Source: Gigaspora rosea
Taxonomy: Eukaryota; Glomeromycota; Glomeromycetes; Diversisporales; Gigasporaceae
Assembly: GCA_003550325.1 (NCBI GenBank)
Contig: QKWP01000043.1
Coordinates: 390,293-454,292, forward strand
Reading direction: 5' to 3'
DNA: 64,000 bases
Shown piece after piece: positions 48,200 to 59,710 of the stretch. Made by a program: the position numbers and the translations under genes. Under the pieces are notes generated by a model. The model was given only the letters and a program-made list of their open reading frames with translations, was not told the DNA's origin and did no database searches. How positions within the stretch are numbered: position 1 is the stretch's first letter; each line of letters begins with the position of its first letter.

Positions 48200-49205
48200 G
48201 AGTCCAAACTAAGCTGGCTGCCCGAATTGGTGCCCAACTTTGGCTACTGCACTGAAATGGTTTGCTCATACTCAAGCGATGGTCTTCCCCATTAGCAAGA
48301 AGTATAGCACCACCTGGCTTTAGAAAACCAACCACAGAATCCATTTCACCTAAAAACTTCTTCTCTGAGCTTCTCATAAAGAAGAATAAAAAAGGAAAAA
48401 AGATTAAAGGGGACAATACCTAACTGACTAACCAAAAAACCAACCAAAAATACAACCAAAAGAAAGAAATAGTAAAAGAAAAACCAAAAAAAAAGTAAAG
48501 AAAGAATAGAAACTGTAGATGCTAACACGTCTAGCATAAACGATAAAAATTATATAATACCACAAGACTAATGTTTACCAGTGTATTATATGTACAGATA
48601 TATGAAGAAAAAAGAAAAATAAAACTAAAAAAAGATAAGAAATTTTTCACGTGCCCTCCAGATCCAACTACTTCATTTATTGTTTATTTGTATGTAGCGA
48701 CCAAATCCATACGTGACGGCACCGGTCCCAATTCGGACCATCACAATTCAGAAGGAGTAAACACTGCTGATCTTTTGGAGGGGTAAGCTAGGATTCCCAC
48801 TTTTTGGCGAAAATTTCGAAAAAATCCAAAGGGAAGTATGACGATACTCAAAAGAAATTTAAAAAAGAGAGTGCAGTTGGAAAAACTCAATTCCCCATTG
48901 TTTTGCCACAAAAAACTTTGTCGACAGAAGAAAACTTTAATTTCCACCAAAATTTCTCGTACAAGGGCTCCACCTTCTGCCAGTTATCTTGTAAAAGTAC
49001 GCTTTTGGCTTGTATGTCGAATATATAAAGGAGTCCCCGGAAAGTTAGTTGACCTTTATAAAAACCGTTTTTTTGTGTTATCCTACTATACATTAAGTAT
49101 AGGCAACACTCAACAAAAAACTTTTTGTTTTTCTTCCGTTGGTAATTTGGTTCAAGTGATCATCGGAAAGAGTTCATTTTTGATTGAATGATAATTTATT
49201 AAAAT
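48200..49205 (+). repeat. Dispersed repeat R2, better preserved copy
   Basis: It lies tandem to 47160-48110 and is less AT-rich. The 5' part contains, on the minus strand, an open frame 48195-48416 with FLKPGGAILLANGEDHRLS, a peptide I associate with repeat-borne frames in Glomeromycotina. It may encode no protein. The 3' part has GGGTAAGCTAGGATTCCC and ends near GATCATCGGAAAGAG. There is no poly-A tail or tRNA head, so the class is open. Confidence 0.55.
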
Positions 49206-49625
49206 ATAATTGTAAATTATTTTTAAATTATATATATATATACTAATATTCTATTATTTTATTAGAAAAATTTTAAAATTTTTTTAAAAGAAGCCCTACT
49301 TATATATATAAGAAAGTTAAAAATTTAGATTTTACTATAGTATTTTTATATAGTACACCGGAAAATCAGATTGTTGTCCTATATAAATTTAATATTAAAT
49401 TGCGTCAACTGCTGCTCTCATTCATTCGCGAATTAGCAATTAAGTTATTTCTAAATAAGAATTTTATTTTATTTAAAAACTATATTAATTTAAAGTTTAC
49501 TAATAGGTTAAATTTTAATATTTAATAAAAAGAAGTTGTTAGATAGCAAATTGTTTTTGCCATTCAGTAATTGACCAATCAAATTTAATCATATGCACTT
49601 ATTTTTTTAATAAAAAAATATCATA

Positions 49626-49787
49626 CAGTCAGCCCTCTCAGAACCGGTAAGTATGGTGGACAGGTTTAGTATTAGAAATGGCAGGTTATCAGTTATTACT
49701 GATGGAACAGGTGTTTGGTGGATTGATTTTTAACCGATTTTGGCAGGTTATCAGTTTTGACAGGATCGGTTCTGAGAGGGCCAACTG
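49626..49787. mobile_element. pogo-like MITE (CCCTCTCAGAACCG)
   Basis: The ends CAGTCAGCCCTCTCAGAACC and GGTTCTGAGAGGGCCAACTG are flanked by TA. The 162-bp body has GGCAGGTTATCAGTT twice and resembles a word array. The terminus differs from the AACCTCTCTAA families but has the same CAGT...CTCT layout. Confidence 0.75.
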
Positions 49788-50029
49788 TATAATGAATAAA
49801 AAAAATAAAATAAAAACTATAATAAAAATATAATGAATACAAAATTGTATCACCAAATTTATTTATTAAAAAAAGTGACAAAACTGTGTCACTAAATTTA
49901 TCAAATTTATTTATAAATAAAAAAAATAACAAAATTGTATTACTACAAATTTACTTATAGTAAAAAATACATTGCACTACTGCAAAAAATTCTCTACAAA
50001 AATAAACAATAAATAGCACAATTTACAAC

Positions 50030-50880
50030 AAAATATCAATGGTACAACAACTTCATAATAATGCTATACCAAAAATAGTGACCCTTAACTCTAGTAATGA
50101 TGGGTCCAATAGCAAAATCATATTTGGAAGAAAAGAAACAAATATATAAGAAAAGAAATTTGCTCTAAAACAAAGAAAATATCAACTCCAATAACTCTAG
50201 TAATGATAGGTTTAATAGTGAAATCAAATCTAGAAGAAAAAGAAGCTGTAAGATAAGGGCCAAAAATTAGCTAATTCTCTAGAGGGGTCAGAAAAAATGA
50301 AAATTTAATATGATAAGGGCAGTGTCATTAATCACCTGATTATTTTTTATCAGAGGTCTACCCCCCCTCTTCCTTAATATATAAATAGTCAGGTTCTTAT
50401 ATATAATTTTAACTTTTTTTACCCCCCTCCCCCCTAAAAAATCACCTGATTTTTGTTACTCCCCTAACCTGTCAAAATTTTGGCCAAAATCGAATCTGCT
50501 AATTCTTGGCAGTGCCTAAATATATAAAAAAAAGAAAAAAAATAATACCAAGATAAAAAACATATCCAAAACCTCTAGTAACAATAGCTCCAATAGTGAA
50601 ACTACACTTGGATAAAAGAGAAGTAGCAGTAAATATAAGAAAAAACAACTCCAAGACAAAAAACAGCAACTTCAATACCTATAATAACAATGGCTCTAAT
50701 AGTAAAATTATACCCAAAAAAAAGTAAAGCAGCAGTAAATATAAGAAAAAAATAACACCAAGATGAAAAACTTATCTGAAATCTCTAGTAATGACAGCTT
50801 CAATAGCAAAATTACACTTGGAAGAAAGAGAAGCAGCAGTAAATATATAAGAAAAAAAAACTGCCCAAGATAAAGAAAAC
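50030..50880 (+). pseudogene. Decayed 35-residue tandem protein repeat
   Basis: Five copies of a unit of about 105 bp can be seen (starts near 50089, 50194, 50574, 50681 and 50784). They read as protein of the type SSNDGSNSKITLGRKRSSS followed by KYKKKQLQDKKQQLQ, a 35-codon period. Each unit has stops or shifts, so the gene is dead. The array is split between the second and third units by inserted sequence at about 50276-50516, which has inverted GGGCCAAAAATTAGC-like ends and C-rich tracts. The Asn/Ser-rich then Lys-rich alternation recalls the 18300-18665 remnant. Confidence 0.5.
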
Positions 50881-51002
50881 AGAGATTTTTTAAAAAAACA
50901 GTTTATAATATCTTGAATCTGATTGTTAGTTAAACTCAAAATTGCACTTGGACTACATATTATTGTTTGAATTTTTTCTATTTCTATTCCTACAAGTAAT
51001 GT

Positions 51003-51300
51003 AGAACCCCAGACATGTAGTACAGAGGTCATACGTTACGCATTTCAGCAAAACCCCCCGAAATTTGAAAAGCAAAAAATCTGTTTTTGGAAATTATCTT
51101 GGCATTCAGTGGTCCAATTTGAATGAACTTTTTTTTAAAATGAAGCTCTCAGTGAGGCGCATCTAACAAAAAAAAGTTCATTCAATTCTGATCACTGGAT
51201 CAAAAGTTATTTAAATAAATAGATTTTGTCATTTTCAGCAAATTAGGTCAAAATTGGCCAAAATTCAGTTATGACCTATATGAGAGATGTCCGGGGTCCT
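51003..51300. mobile_element. MITE with AGGACCCC-type termini, foldback body
   Basis: The ends AGAACCCCAGACATGTAG and ATGTCCGGGGTCCT are flanked by a perfect 8-bp duplication AGTAATGT (50995-51002 and 51301-51308). The arms carry ATTCAGTGGTCCAATTTGAA and its partner TTCTGATCACTGGATC. The termini are shared with 23253-23429 and 43314-43493, but the body is unrelated to theirs. Confidence 0.85.
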
Positions 51301-51421
51301 AGTAATGTATAGCTTTTTTTTGCTCTGAATGTTCTTTGACGCAAATTTACACCAGTGATATTTGGGAGAAGTGCTTTATCTCATTATATACCAATGTTCT
51401 TGCTGATTGATCATTATACGT

Positions 51422-51799
51422 TTAATTACCAATCCAGATAAGATCAGCAATATTTCTATATTTAGAATTGGGGCAAACAAATATATAAACAAGATAGTAC
51501 AAAATCTATCAGGTCTGTATATATAAAATTTTTATATGATTTAAAGAATTTTAAAGACGTTTTTACTCATATCTTCTTATTTACTGGTCCGATTTTAATG
51601 AAATTTTACTAGTAGATACACAAGAACCTGCTCTACAACTTTACTTATATCAAAAAAAATATTTACTTAGTACAAAAAAAAACTTTTTATTAGGCCTAAA
51701 CAGATTTACTAATATATTGTTTATATATTTGTTTATCCCCAATTCCAAATATAATAATAATATAGCTATAGTGCCGATCTTATCCAGATTGTTAATTAA
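51422..51799. mobile_element. Foldback with AACAATCTGGATAAGATC ends
   Basis: The left end TTAATTACCAATCCAGATAA and the complement at the right (TTATCCAGATTGTTAATTAA) are followed inwards by AATTGGGG and AAACAAATATATAAACAA in inverted order. The centre contains TTTACTGGTCCGATTTTAAT and CTGCTCTACAACTTTACTT. It lies immediately beside the fossil at 51840-52703. Confidence 0.7.
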
Positions 51800-51839
51800 T
51801 ATCTTCGATTCGATTCTCATATGCTTTATAGTAACAATA

Positions 51840-52703
51840 CTAGCATAAAATCTCTTTTTGTCTAACTTTTATTGATACAATAAATAAATCAGCTATATTT
51901 TCTGCAGTGATTTTGCTAGATCCTATTATGATTGCTTCTAATGAGAATTCTGTAATTTGTATATCAAATACTTCACTAATTTTATTATCATTTTCTTTAA
52001 TGAATACAAATAAATCATGTCTTAAGTCTTGCTCTACTCTTTTATTGTATGGAATTTTATTTCTGTATTTTGTTTTGGCTGGTATGCATTGGTTCTGATT
52101 GCAATTTCGATAAATCAGAAAAGAAAATTGTGTTTTGTATAGATCATTGATTTTGAAGTCTCTTTTTTCTATTTTTTTTCTCTTATTTCATCACTAATTT
52201 TTTCTTCATATACTGTTTCAGCAAATTTAAGTGTTACAGCTAAATTGCATTGATAGTTTCTTGTGATAAAGAAGATTCAAGTATTTCAGATTCTGCTAAT
52301 GATTCAGATCTTATCAAGCTATGTTCTAATTCAGGTAGGGAAACAGAAGTAATGTTTTTTTTCTTTTTGGAAGGTCCCCTATTGGTGACAAAGAATGCAA
52401 AGTTTCTTTTGTATAGGATTTTTCTTGTTCACTGGTAATGACTTGGGCCTGCTTCCATTCTAATTTCGTAACTCTGTCTTTAAGTTCAGCATTCTTAGCA
52501 ATAAGGATGGTGGTATCTGTTTTATTTTTCTTTTTTAGTTCTTTGAATCTAATTTTGAGCATTGCATTTTCTTCTATAGCTTGTTTCAATCTTGTGTTCT
52601 CAGTCTTGACTTCAGCATTATTCTTTCTAAGTTCATTAATCAGAAGAACAAGCTTAAGATTTAACTCTTTTAATGAATCGATTGTAAATTGCGTGTTTGT
52701 CAT
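51840..52703 (-). pseudogene. Glomeromycotina-type coiled-coil gene family member, broken
   Basis: Minus strand from ATG at 52703: MTNTQFTIDSLKELNLKL, then a Leu/Glu/Lys heptad-rich coiled coil to about residue 95, then SEQEKSYTKETL. The frame closes at 52326. Homologous sequence continues in other frames: SLIRSESLAESEILESS, EEKISDEIREKK, and a long last frame with KRVEQDLRHDLFVFIKE ending KVRQKEILC at 51840. I remember this N terminus and the KVRQKEILC tail from a very high-copy Rhizophagus family. The function is unknown to me; it may be a transposon-linked DNA-binding protein. At least three breaks are present, including a stop after the last coiled-coil frame. The right part of the family protein is missing, where the foldback 51422-51799 begins. 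Confidence 0.65.
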
Positions 52704-53421
52704 TGTTTTATATAAAACTTAGTTATGTTCAAAAGTTTAATCATATTAAAAATATTTATGTGCATTAACATGCCTTTGCTTTATTGATTGTAATAAAATC
52801 AAATTTATTATCTCTATACTATTAAGTTTTTTATTTGTCAAACTATTTATGATAACATACTATCTTAATAGAGCTAGCACGGACATAATCCGTTTCATTT
52901 CTGAATAGAAAACAGTTAAAACTACAAAACATGTGAAGTCAAAAATGAATTAACAACCTGTCAACTTTTTAAACTCATTGTTAGTTAATATATCTGGTCA
53001 TTATCGTTATCTTCTATCTGGAAGTTAACTAATTTATCTTCTTTTAAAACCTGCTGAAGGTTTATGTTGCCTGCCTTCTGACATATTAATAAATATCTCA
53101 GAAATCCGTACAAAAGAATAGTCAGGGATGTACATGGACATGTATAGACAAAATATGGACATATGATAACTCCAAATTTTATTATGATAATTTGATTTCA
53201 AGCATGTTTATCACTAAACTTTACATATAATCATATATTTTAAGAATATATACTAAGTCACAATGCATGGACGTACCAAAAATCTATTGAGTATAATTAT
53301 TAGTTTGCAAGTCCGGAAGTTGATTCATTAAAATAAACTGTCATAACCGAAATATTCATAACTTAATTACATGTTCGGAAATTTTCACAAAAATAATTGA
53401 TAATTAGCAGAATTCAAACCT
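52704..53421. other. No gene seen
   Basis: Moderately AT-rich. Contains GGACATGTATAGACAAAATA and TATGGACATATG words near 53130-53165 that may be part of an eroded word-array element. No coding frame. Confidence 0.35.
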
Positions 53422-53778
53422 ATAAAAAATTTTCAAAAAATGTATCCCGATTTTCTCCAGATTATCATTTCACGATCGTTCCGGAAAATGCTCATTTTTC
53501 AGAACAAACCATACACAAATTCCTGGTCATTCACATAGAACCATGATAAATTCCTGGTAAAAATCAATTCCGGGTAAGGTTCGGCTTCTAATCTTTAGTA
53601 CTTCATTATAATTAGAAGCTGAATCTTACCCGGATTTGATTTTTACCTGGAATTTATCATGGTTCTATGAGAATGACCAGGGATTTGTGAATGTTTTGTT
53701 CTGAAATATGAGCATTTTCCAGAATGATAATGGAATGATGTCTGCAGAAAATTGGTATGTTTTTTGAAATTTTTTTAT
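53422..53778. repeat. Foldback of about 355 bp
   Basis: The arms meet near 53597. Left boxes CGATTTTCTCCAGATTATC, TTCCGGAAAATGCTCATTTT and CATGATAAATTCCTGGTAAA all recur as complements on the right. The outer limit is CAAAAAATGTATCCCG versus GGTATGTTTTTTG. It is followed at 53810-54015 by a weaker inverted pair (GGTACTGATC words). No target duplication was found. Confidence 0.7.
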
Positions 53779-54417
53779 AGGGCAATAGAACTCAATATAT
53801 CATACAGTCATTACCTTGGATATTTTAACAGATGTAGTATGTGTGGCAAAAATATTATTCCTAACGGATCGGTGGTACTGATCTTGATGGGATAATAAAA
53901 AAAAATTTTATTCCTGATAGGGATCTAAAAATGAACCCCAATAGTATTTCAGAGGCTCTTTTTTAGTACAGTAGTACCAGGAACAGTACTGATGATCTAT
54001 CAGGAATACTAATCAAATTGTACGTATGAATCTTTTTTTTTACGTGTATCTCGCAATTTCCGTATTTCTTAAGCTGTAACCATGTCTGAAAATCCATGTC
54101 ATGAAGTACCTACTTTGACATAATACTGCCAGAAGATTATAGCTCCCTAGAATATTACAGATACCGATCGAAACAAACAGACTTTGTTCCCTCTTTTAAG
54201 AAGGAGTCGCAAAGCTAAAAAAAGATCTTGAGAACCTAATAAAGGATGGCTTAGATGAAATGAAAAAGGTGCCAGGCGATTGAAAGAAATTCGTAGAGTA
54301 AAATATTCTACGGTTTTTGCATTGCTGGTCGGCATAGGGAGGCTGAACAAGCTTTAGTGGCTATATCACGTGATGGCCATCTACTGTTTTGTCTACAGTA
54401 CGGCATATTAGATTGTA

Positions 54418-54575
54418 CAGTCAGACCTCTCTAAGTGCACACCCTCTTAAATGCACGCTTAAGTACTGGCCCAAATATATACTTGATCTCTATAAATGCA
54501 CTGTTTCTTATTATTCTCTAAATGCACATTATGAAAGTGTGGTCCCAAGGGTGCGCACTTAGAGAGGTCTGACTG
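54418..54575. mobile_element. pogo-like MITE (AAGTGCAC words)
   Basis: The ends CAGTCAGACCTCTCTAAGTG and CACTTAGAGAGGTCTGACTG are flanked by TA. The 158-bp body is rich in AAATGCAC words. It is a close relative of 6514-6688 and better preserved. Confidence 0.85.
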
Positions 54576-55029
54576 TAATAATCTCTATTGCTGGAAGAAA
54601 TCCACTCAACTACGGGAGGCATCTGCGTGTTGTCAACCTTATGGTGGTCTGCGTGACTGTTGTGATTGTCTCCAGCAATGCTTTCTTGCATTCTAAACAT
54701 AATATTAGATTAATTCTCTGAACTATAGGGACACCGTAAATATTTTAAAGACGTCGATATATTCTGGAAACAAATCGAAAGATGTCATGCTAAGGTTTTT
54801 TATTTGTCAAATTTCTTGTCATAAACAAACTCTTGCTTATGGTTTTCTCCAATTGCAGTTAGGGTCTTCTAGCTCAGTTATGCAAGATACTACTGAAGTC
54901 TTCAAAAATTCCATTGCAAGTGTCAATTCCTCCATCAAGAACGTAAATATATTGTGGTATGGAATTGAAGTTATTGTTTTTTTCTGTTTCACACGTTTAA
55001 ATTATATAAATTGACATTTTATCAGCTCC

Positions 55030-56890
55030 AATATAGTGAAAAGATTAAGGGTGTCGAAAGTATCAAACCGAATTTTGGAAGGAAAAGGCAGAATTCTGTA
55101 TCAGATAACTGACCGAAAATGATGGAAATGAATCCTCTTGCGAAACAATAGAAAAGAATCAAAAGAGTCAAACGATAATTCAAAATGTTTCAGAAAAAAG
55201 GTAGGCAATATCATTAATTCCATTGCAAAAAGTGATGACATGTAAATCAATATTAAAAGTACTACATATGATTTTTGCAAAAGATCAATAAAGGAAAACA
55301 ATCAGAATCAAAAGCAACTGAGAGATATGATGACAGAAGTGTAAGTAACATTGAATTTATTTTTATTTTAGGATTTCTCCTGTGATGTTTTGATAAAATT
55401 ATTCTTTTATTGTTGGTTGTATTAGACAATAATTCCCTATTTCTAACCATCATGCTAATAAGAGTTATGATCTAGCACTTGCGACAATGATGACCAGTTC
55501 CCTAAATTCTATATCAAACAACGTAACAATATCACATGATTCATCAACAATGATAAATCAAGAACAATTGCCGACTGCGATAGTTACAAATCCTGCCACC
55601 CAAACCCTGCCACTGAAATCTAGTGTTAATAATGCTAATATACAAGTTACTCCTCAAAAGTCAGTGCTTTTTAAAGAATCTGTTACCTATTTACAGAATC
55701 ATATAAAATTGAACGTAAATGATCAAGGAATGATAATAAAAGATAATCATATGTCAATAAAGATTCCTAGTATAATCCGCAATTGGCTCATAACAGCATT
55801 ATCAGTAAGTACTATTAATTTCTTCTAGATGCTAGCGAAAGTAAATTATATTTATTAAATTTCCTTATCTAGTCAACAAGTGAAGGGTTTGTGAAAGCCA
55901 TCATGACCCCCCTAAAGCTCAGATGCAAGTTCAAAAGATAATAAATTTCGTAAAATTTGCGAGTTTGTTCTTTGTGATTTGTATGTGTATTAGTATTATT
56001 TTATCCATATTTTTTTTTTGACATTACAAGTTTACTGATATGCTTGATATTTTGTATTGATTCAACTAGTTATTTCACGACAAACTAAGGTCCTTTAAAA
56101 AGGAACATTGGTGAACGTACGTTTATTGTAGAAAGAATTGTTCCCCTATTCAAAGCAATTCAATCAGTATACAAGGATTACAAATTTCATTGGATTGAAG
56201 TCGAATTAGATTGCATGAGAGAGGTGAAAAGATTTTTTCAGAAATTTGATTTGATTATAAACCAAGCTGATGGTGTAGGGATAAGAAATTCAACCAACAA
56301 AGCAGTCATTTTATTGAGGTATCGGGTGGACCCGAGAATACAGATTTAACTCACGTAAAAGAAGATGCAGAAAAGCTTCTCAAAGAAGCTGTATTTGGAC
56401 TTGTGTCTTTACTAAGAAACCATTTGGATAAAAGTGCAGAAGTAGCAAAATCTTTGTATACGTTCACAATACAAAGTATAGATATTTTATTTACTATGTT
56501 GGTTTCTTATAAACATTTTAAAATTAAATCTCATAGAAATATTGTTAGGCGATCAGATGACATTTGGTAAATTATGCCTTATAAATAAACATGTTTACTC
56601 ATTTTCGCAAATCAAATCTGCAAGATTACCATTTGAATTCGGTGATGTAGCAGTTTTTTTGGAGACCTTTGAACTTCTATATATTATAATTGTAAGCATT
56701 TTTATGTTAAATATGCAATTATTTTGCAAGAGCTTCAACATAGCATTTATATTTATTTTTTTAGAGTGAGTTAGAAATCCAAACGAGTGTGATAAATAAA
56801 CTAAAGTTACCAAAAATCCGTGACTGGATTTGGGTTCCAGATTCAGTTTCTGCATGGAAATGTAAAGATGATTTAGATAAAAATTCATAA
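55030..56890 (+). pseudogene. Broken multi-exon gene with PD-(D/E)xK-like C-terminal region
   Basis: The 3' part is the clearest. A segment at about 56110-56330 includes FHWIEVELDCMREVKRFF and INQADGVGIRNSTNKAV. It is followed by EVSGGPENTDLTHVKEDAEK, then LPFEFGDVAVFLETFELL and a last exon ending SVSAWKCKDDLDKNS. The ADG ... EVSG spacing resembles a PD-(D/E)xK nuclease-like core found in a family that I recall as expanded in Glomeromycotina and sometimes linked with Crinkler-type proteins. That is memory, not a search. Upstream, a Ser/Asn/Thr-rich exon (about 55487-55806, ending IIRNWLITALS) has a good GTAAGT donor and may belong to the same gene, as may 55030-55200. The copy is broken in more than one place and is treated as a fossil. 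Confidence 0.45.
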
Positions 56891-57590
56891 AGTTTTAAGC
56901 TTAGGATTCAATCATATGCGTTACAATTTGTAACGCCAATCACTTTTGCAATTCTAAACATCAGAATCAATATAACGGATATAATACTGTAATACAGCAG
57001 TATAATGATAAGCCTTTACAAAATTTAAACTATCATTATTATTATTACCAAATTGTTAACTCATTTATTTTTATTTAACGACATTCACATCGCTTATATA
57101 TTCCATTCACTACTTTTTTGCATGTTTTGCAATATAGATGTTATTGCATTCGTTACAAACCTTACAACCCGTGCTTCCATCCTCCAAAGATATGCCACTT
57201 TTCGATATAATTTTGTTTGTTTTTATTTGTGAGTGTACTATGTTTTTTCATTGTTATATTAACAGAAAAAAATATAACGTGACTAGATTTTTTTATTATA
57301 TAAACCTGTAATATGTGGCAATTACGTCCTCGCCTACAAATAAATTATGCATAAGCTTCATAAGGTAAAAATACCGGTATATAGAATTTGGTCTTTATAA
57401 AAATACTATATATTTTGTTATAAAATAATGGTATAAAAAATAAAAGTCGCTGATCCAGAGGTATTTCTGGTAAACATTTAGGCAATGCTATATTTTTTAT
57501 ATGATATAAAACCTTCCAAAAAAAAAACCATATTATATAATGTATTTTGATAAGAAAGTTCAAGAAATTTTGACAAAAATTTCGGCAAAT

Positions 57591-57777
57591 GGGATCGCCC
57601 GCAGCAAAACGGTGCAATGGGACAATAAATGAGTTCGAGAAAATTTAATTGCTCATTTTTTTATTAATATATTTGATAAAAAAAAAATAGATAAAAAAAA
57701 AATTATAAGCAAGTTATTATTAAAAAATTTCAAAATCTGATTAATTGGCTCATTGCCCCGTTTTGCTGCGGGGTCCC
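57591..57777. mobile_element. MITE with GCAGCAAAACGG termini
   Basis: The left end GGGATCGCCCGCAGCAAAAC and the complement (GTTTTGCTGCGGGGTCCC) bound 187 bp. CAATGGGAC / GCTCATTGCC follow inwards. The GC-rich ends against an AT-rich core are typical of the small elements here. AAAT is present on both sides, but the target duplication is uncertain. Confidence 0.65.
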
Positions 57778-59710
57778 AAATATGAAAATTAACTGCAACA
57801 ATTATAAAACTAATTGCGTCTGAATAAATGTTATAACAATTTTTTTAAGATTAGCAATTAGGCACACATGTATAAATGTTATTTAGCATTAGATCCATGA
57901 GCCGATCGTGAACTGTATTATGTGGACTTGGATTATCCAACCACATATGACTGGATTTGGATCCATCATATTTTTGTTAGGCTGGATCTGGACTTCGAAG
58001 TATCCGGCCTGCCCGTCTCATGCGGAACCTTACATACACCCTGCGTACAAATAGAAATTGCTTTAAAATCAATATAAGATTTAAATAAATAAAAATTATG
58101 TCTCGTAAAATAGTTTGCTAGTGTTGCTAAATGCATATAAACTTTTTTTTTTTATTTTAAAAATTTTAAATATTATTGCATTGCTAAATTGTTATATTAT
58201 TTGCTGTAGAATTTTTTAAAAAAAATATATTTGTATACAAAAATATTATTAGAATCTGCACTTATTAAATCCATTAGACACAACTATTATTTGTAATTTT
58301 CATATTTTTATATTTTGGTGTAAACCAATTTTGCTGACAACTGCTTCGTCGGCAGTCATTTCATCAAATTTGCACGATTTAGGTTAAAGTGGGTCTGATT
58401 TAAATTGGCGTTGGTTGGTTAGATATAGATTGTCAGTAAAGTGGCTGTTATTAAATTTTACTAGAAACCAAATTATACTGTTTAAATGTATACCATCAGA
58501 AAAGCAAAAAAAAAAAAAAAATTTTTTAAATTTATGCGTTTATAAAACATTAACAGATTAACTATCAAATGCATAATATTTTGCTTTTAAAATTATGCAT
58601 TTAGACAGTATCGTGGCATGGATATTGTATCCTTTTTTGTTCATGGGCATGAGTCCATGAGCAACATTGGTTACATTATTTCTCTTCGAATGTGTTATGC
58701 CTCCTCCACTTGGCGATAATGCTATTTTTAATTCATACTTTCCTACTACACGACACTTTACAGGCTCAATATTAAAGTTTAAAATTGCAAAGTTTATTGG
58801 TATATCAATTTATGTACTGTATTTGAGTGAAGGAAAGGAAAAACCTGATTCACTATGGTTCACTTTAGAGAGCTTGGTCCCTCTAAAACCCATAATGGTT
58901 ATAGGTGACCGATTAATCTAGTCATTTCGATAATATTATCGCTTTGCATCAAAGAAAAAATGACATTAAGAGCTAAGATTAGATTTTTCAGAAACAGAGT
59001 ACGATAAGATGAAAAGTAGTGAATCAATTTACAGGTTTTCCCTTTCCGTCGCTCATTTAGTTTAAAACTTTTCATTAAAAAATTTGCTATTATCACATTT
59101 CAAATTAACTTTAGGCATACAAAAATCTAAAATTCCTCAACTATTTTTTTATTCGTTAAGGTTTGTTATATGAATTATAAATTTTAAAAAAAAATATGTA
59201 TCCGTCTGGATAGATCAAGAAAAAAAAAAAGCTCGAAAAGTTGATTTGAACAAGCTTAATTATAAAAATTGAAATAAGCACCACTCGGTTTGTTGTATAC
59301 CTAAAGAAAGAAACTTAAAGAAGGTGTGTATGGTGCTGGGCTGTAATTCAATGAAATCAAAGTACAGAAGTAATATTTATATGTGACAAAGTCAATAATG
59401 ATAGATATAACTCAATCAAAAAGCTATAAGCTATATTAATGATCTACATGAATGCAATGCTCATCACGAATACTGTAGCATTTATCCTCCTTTATATCCG
59501 TTATGTTATAGGTACAGGTATTGTTGATGAAAAAAAGAAATTAGATAATGACAGTGTATGTAATGCATGTACATACATACAAACGCACGTACCGTACATA
59601 CGTACGTACGTACGAGAATCGGAAACTTTTATTTCCTTCCGAATAATTTATTTATATACTTTATATATACCATTAAACGAAATTTACAATGAAAACGAAA
59701 AATAATTCTG
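57778..59710. other. Intergenic region upstream of the metalloprotease-like gene
   Basis: 57890-58030 has GGATTTGGATCC and GGATCTGGAC words ending near ATGCGGAACC, a probable fragment of a GATCC-word hAT-like element like 17378-18853. 58500-58600 has a poly-A run and AAATGCATAA words. 59580-59620 is an ACGTACGT microsatellite. The open frames at 58667-58921 and 59439-59705 show no recognisable domain. Confidence 0.4.

Noticed and set aside
48804-49191. Open frames of 74 and 117 codons on the plus strand
   Set aside because: Two overlapping frames in the same repeat; neither is kept in the sister copy at 47160-48110.
57345-57617. 90-codon minus-strand open frame
   Set aside because: It runs into the terminal repeat of the MITE 57591-57777 and has only hydrophobic AT-rich codons.
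58667-58921. 84-codon open frame upstream of the metalloprotease-like gene
   Set aside because: No domain, no splice partners and no start context. Probably chance.
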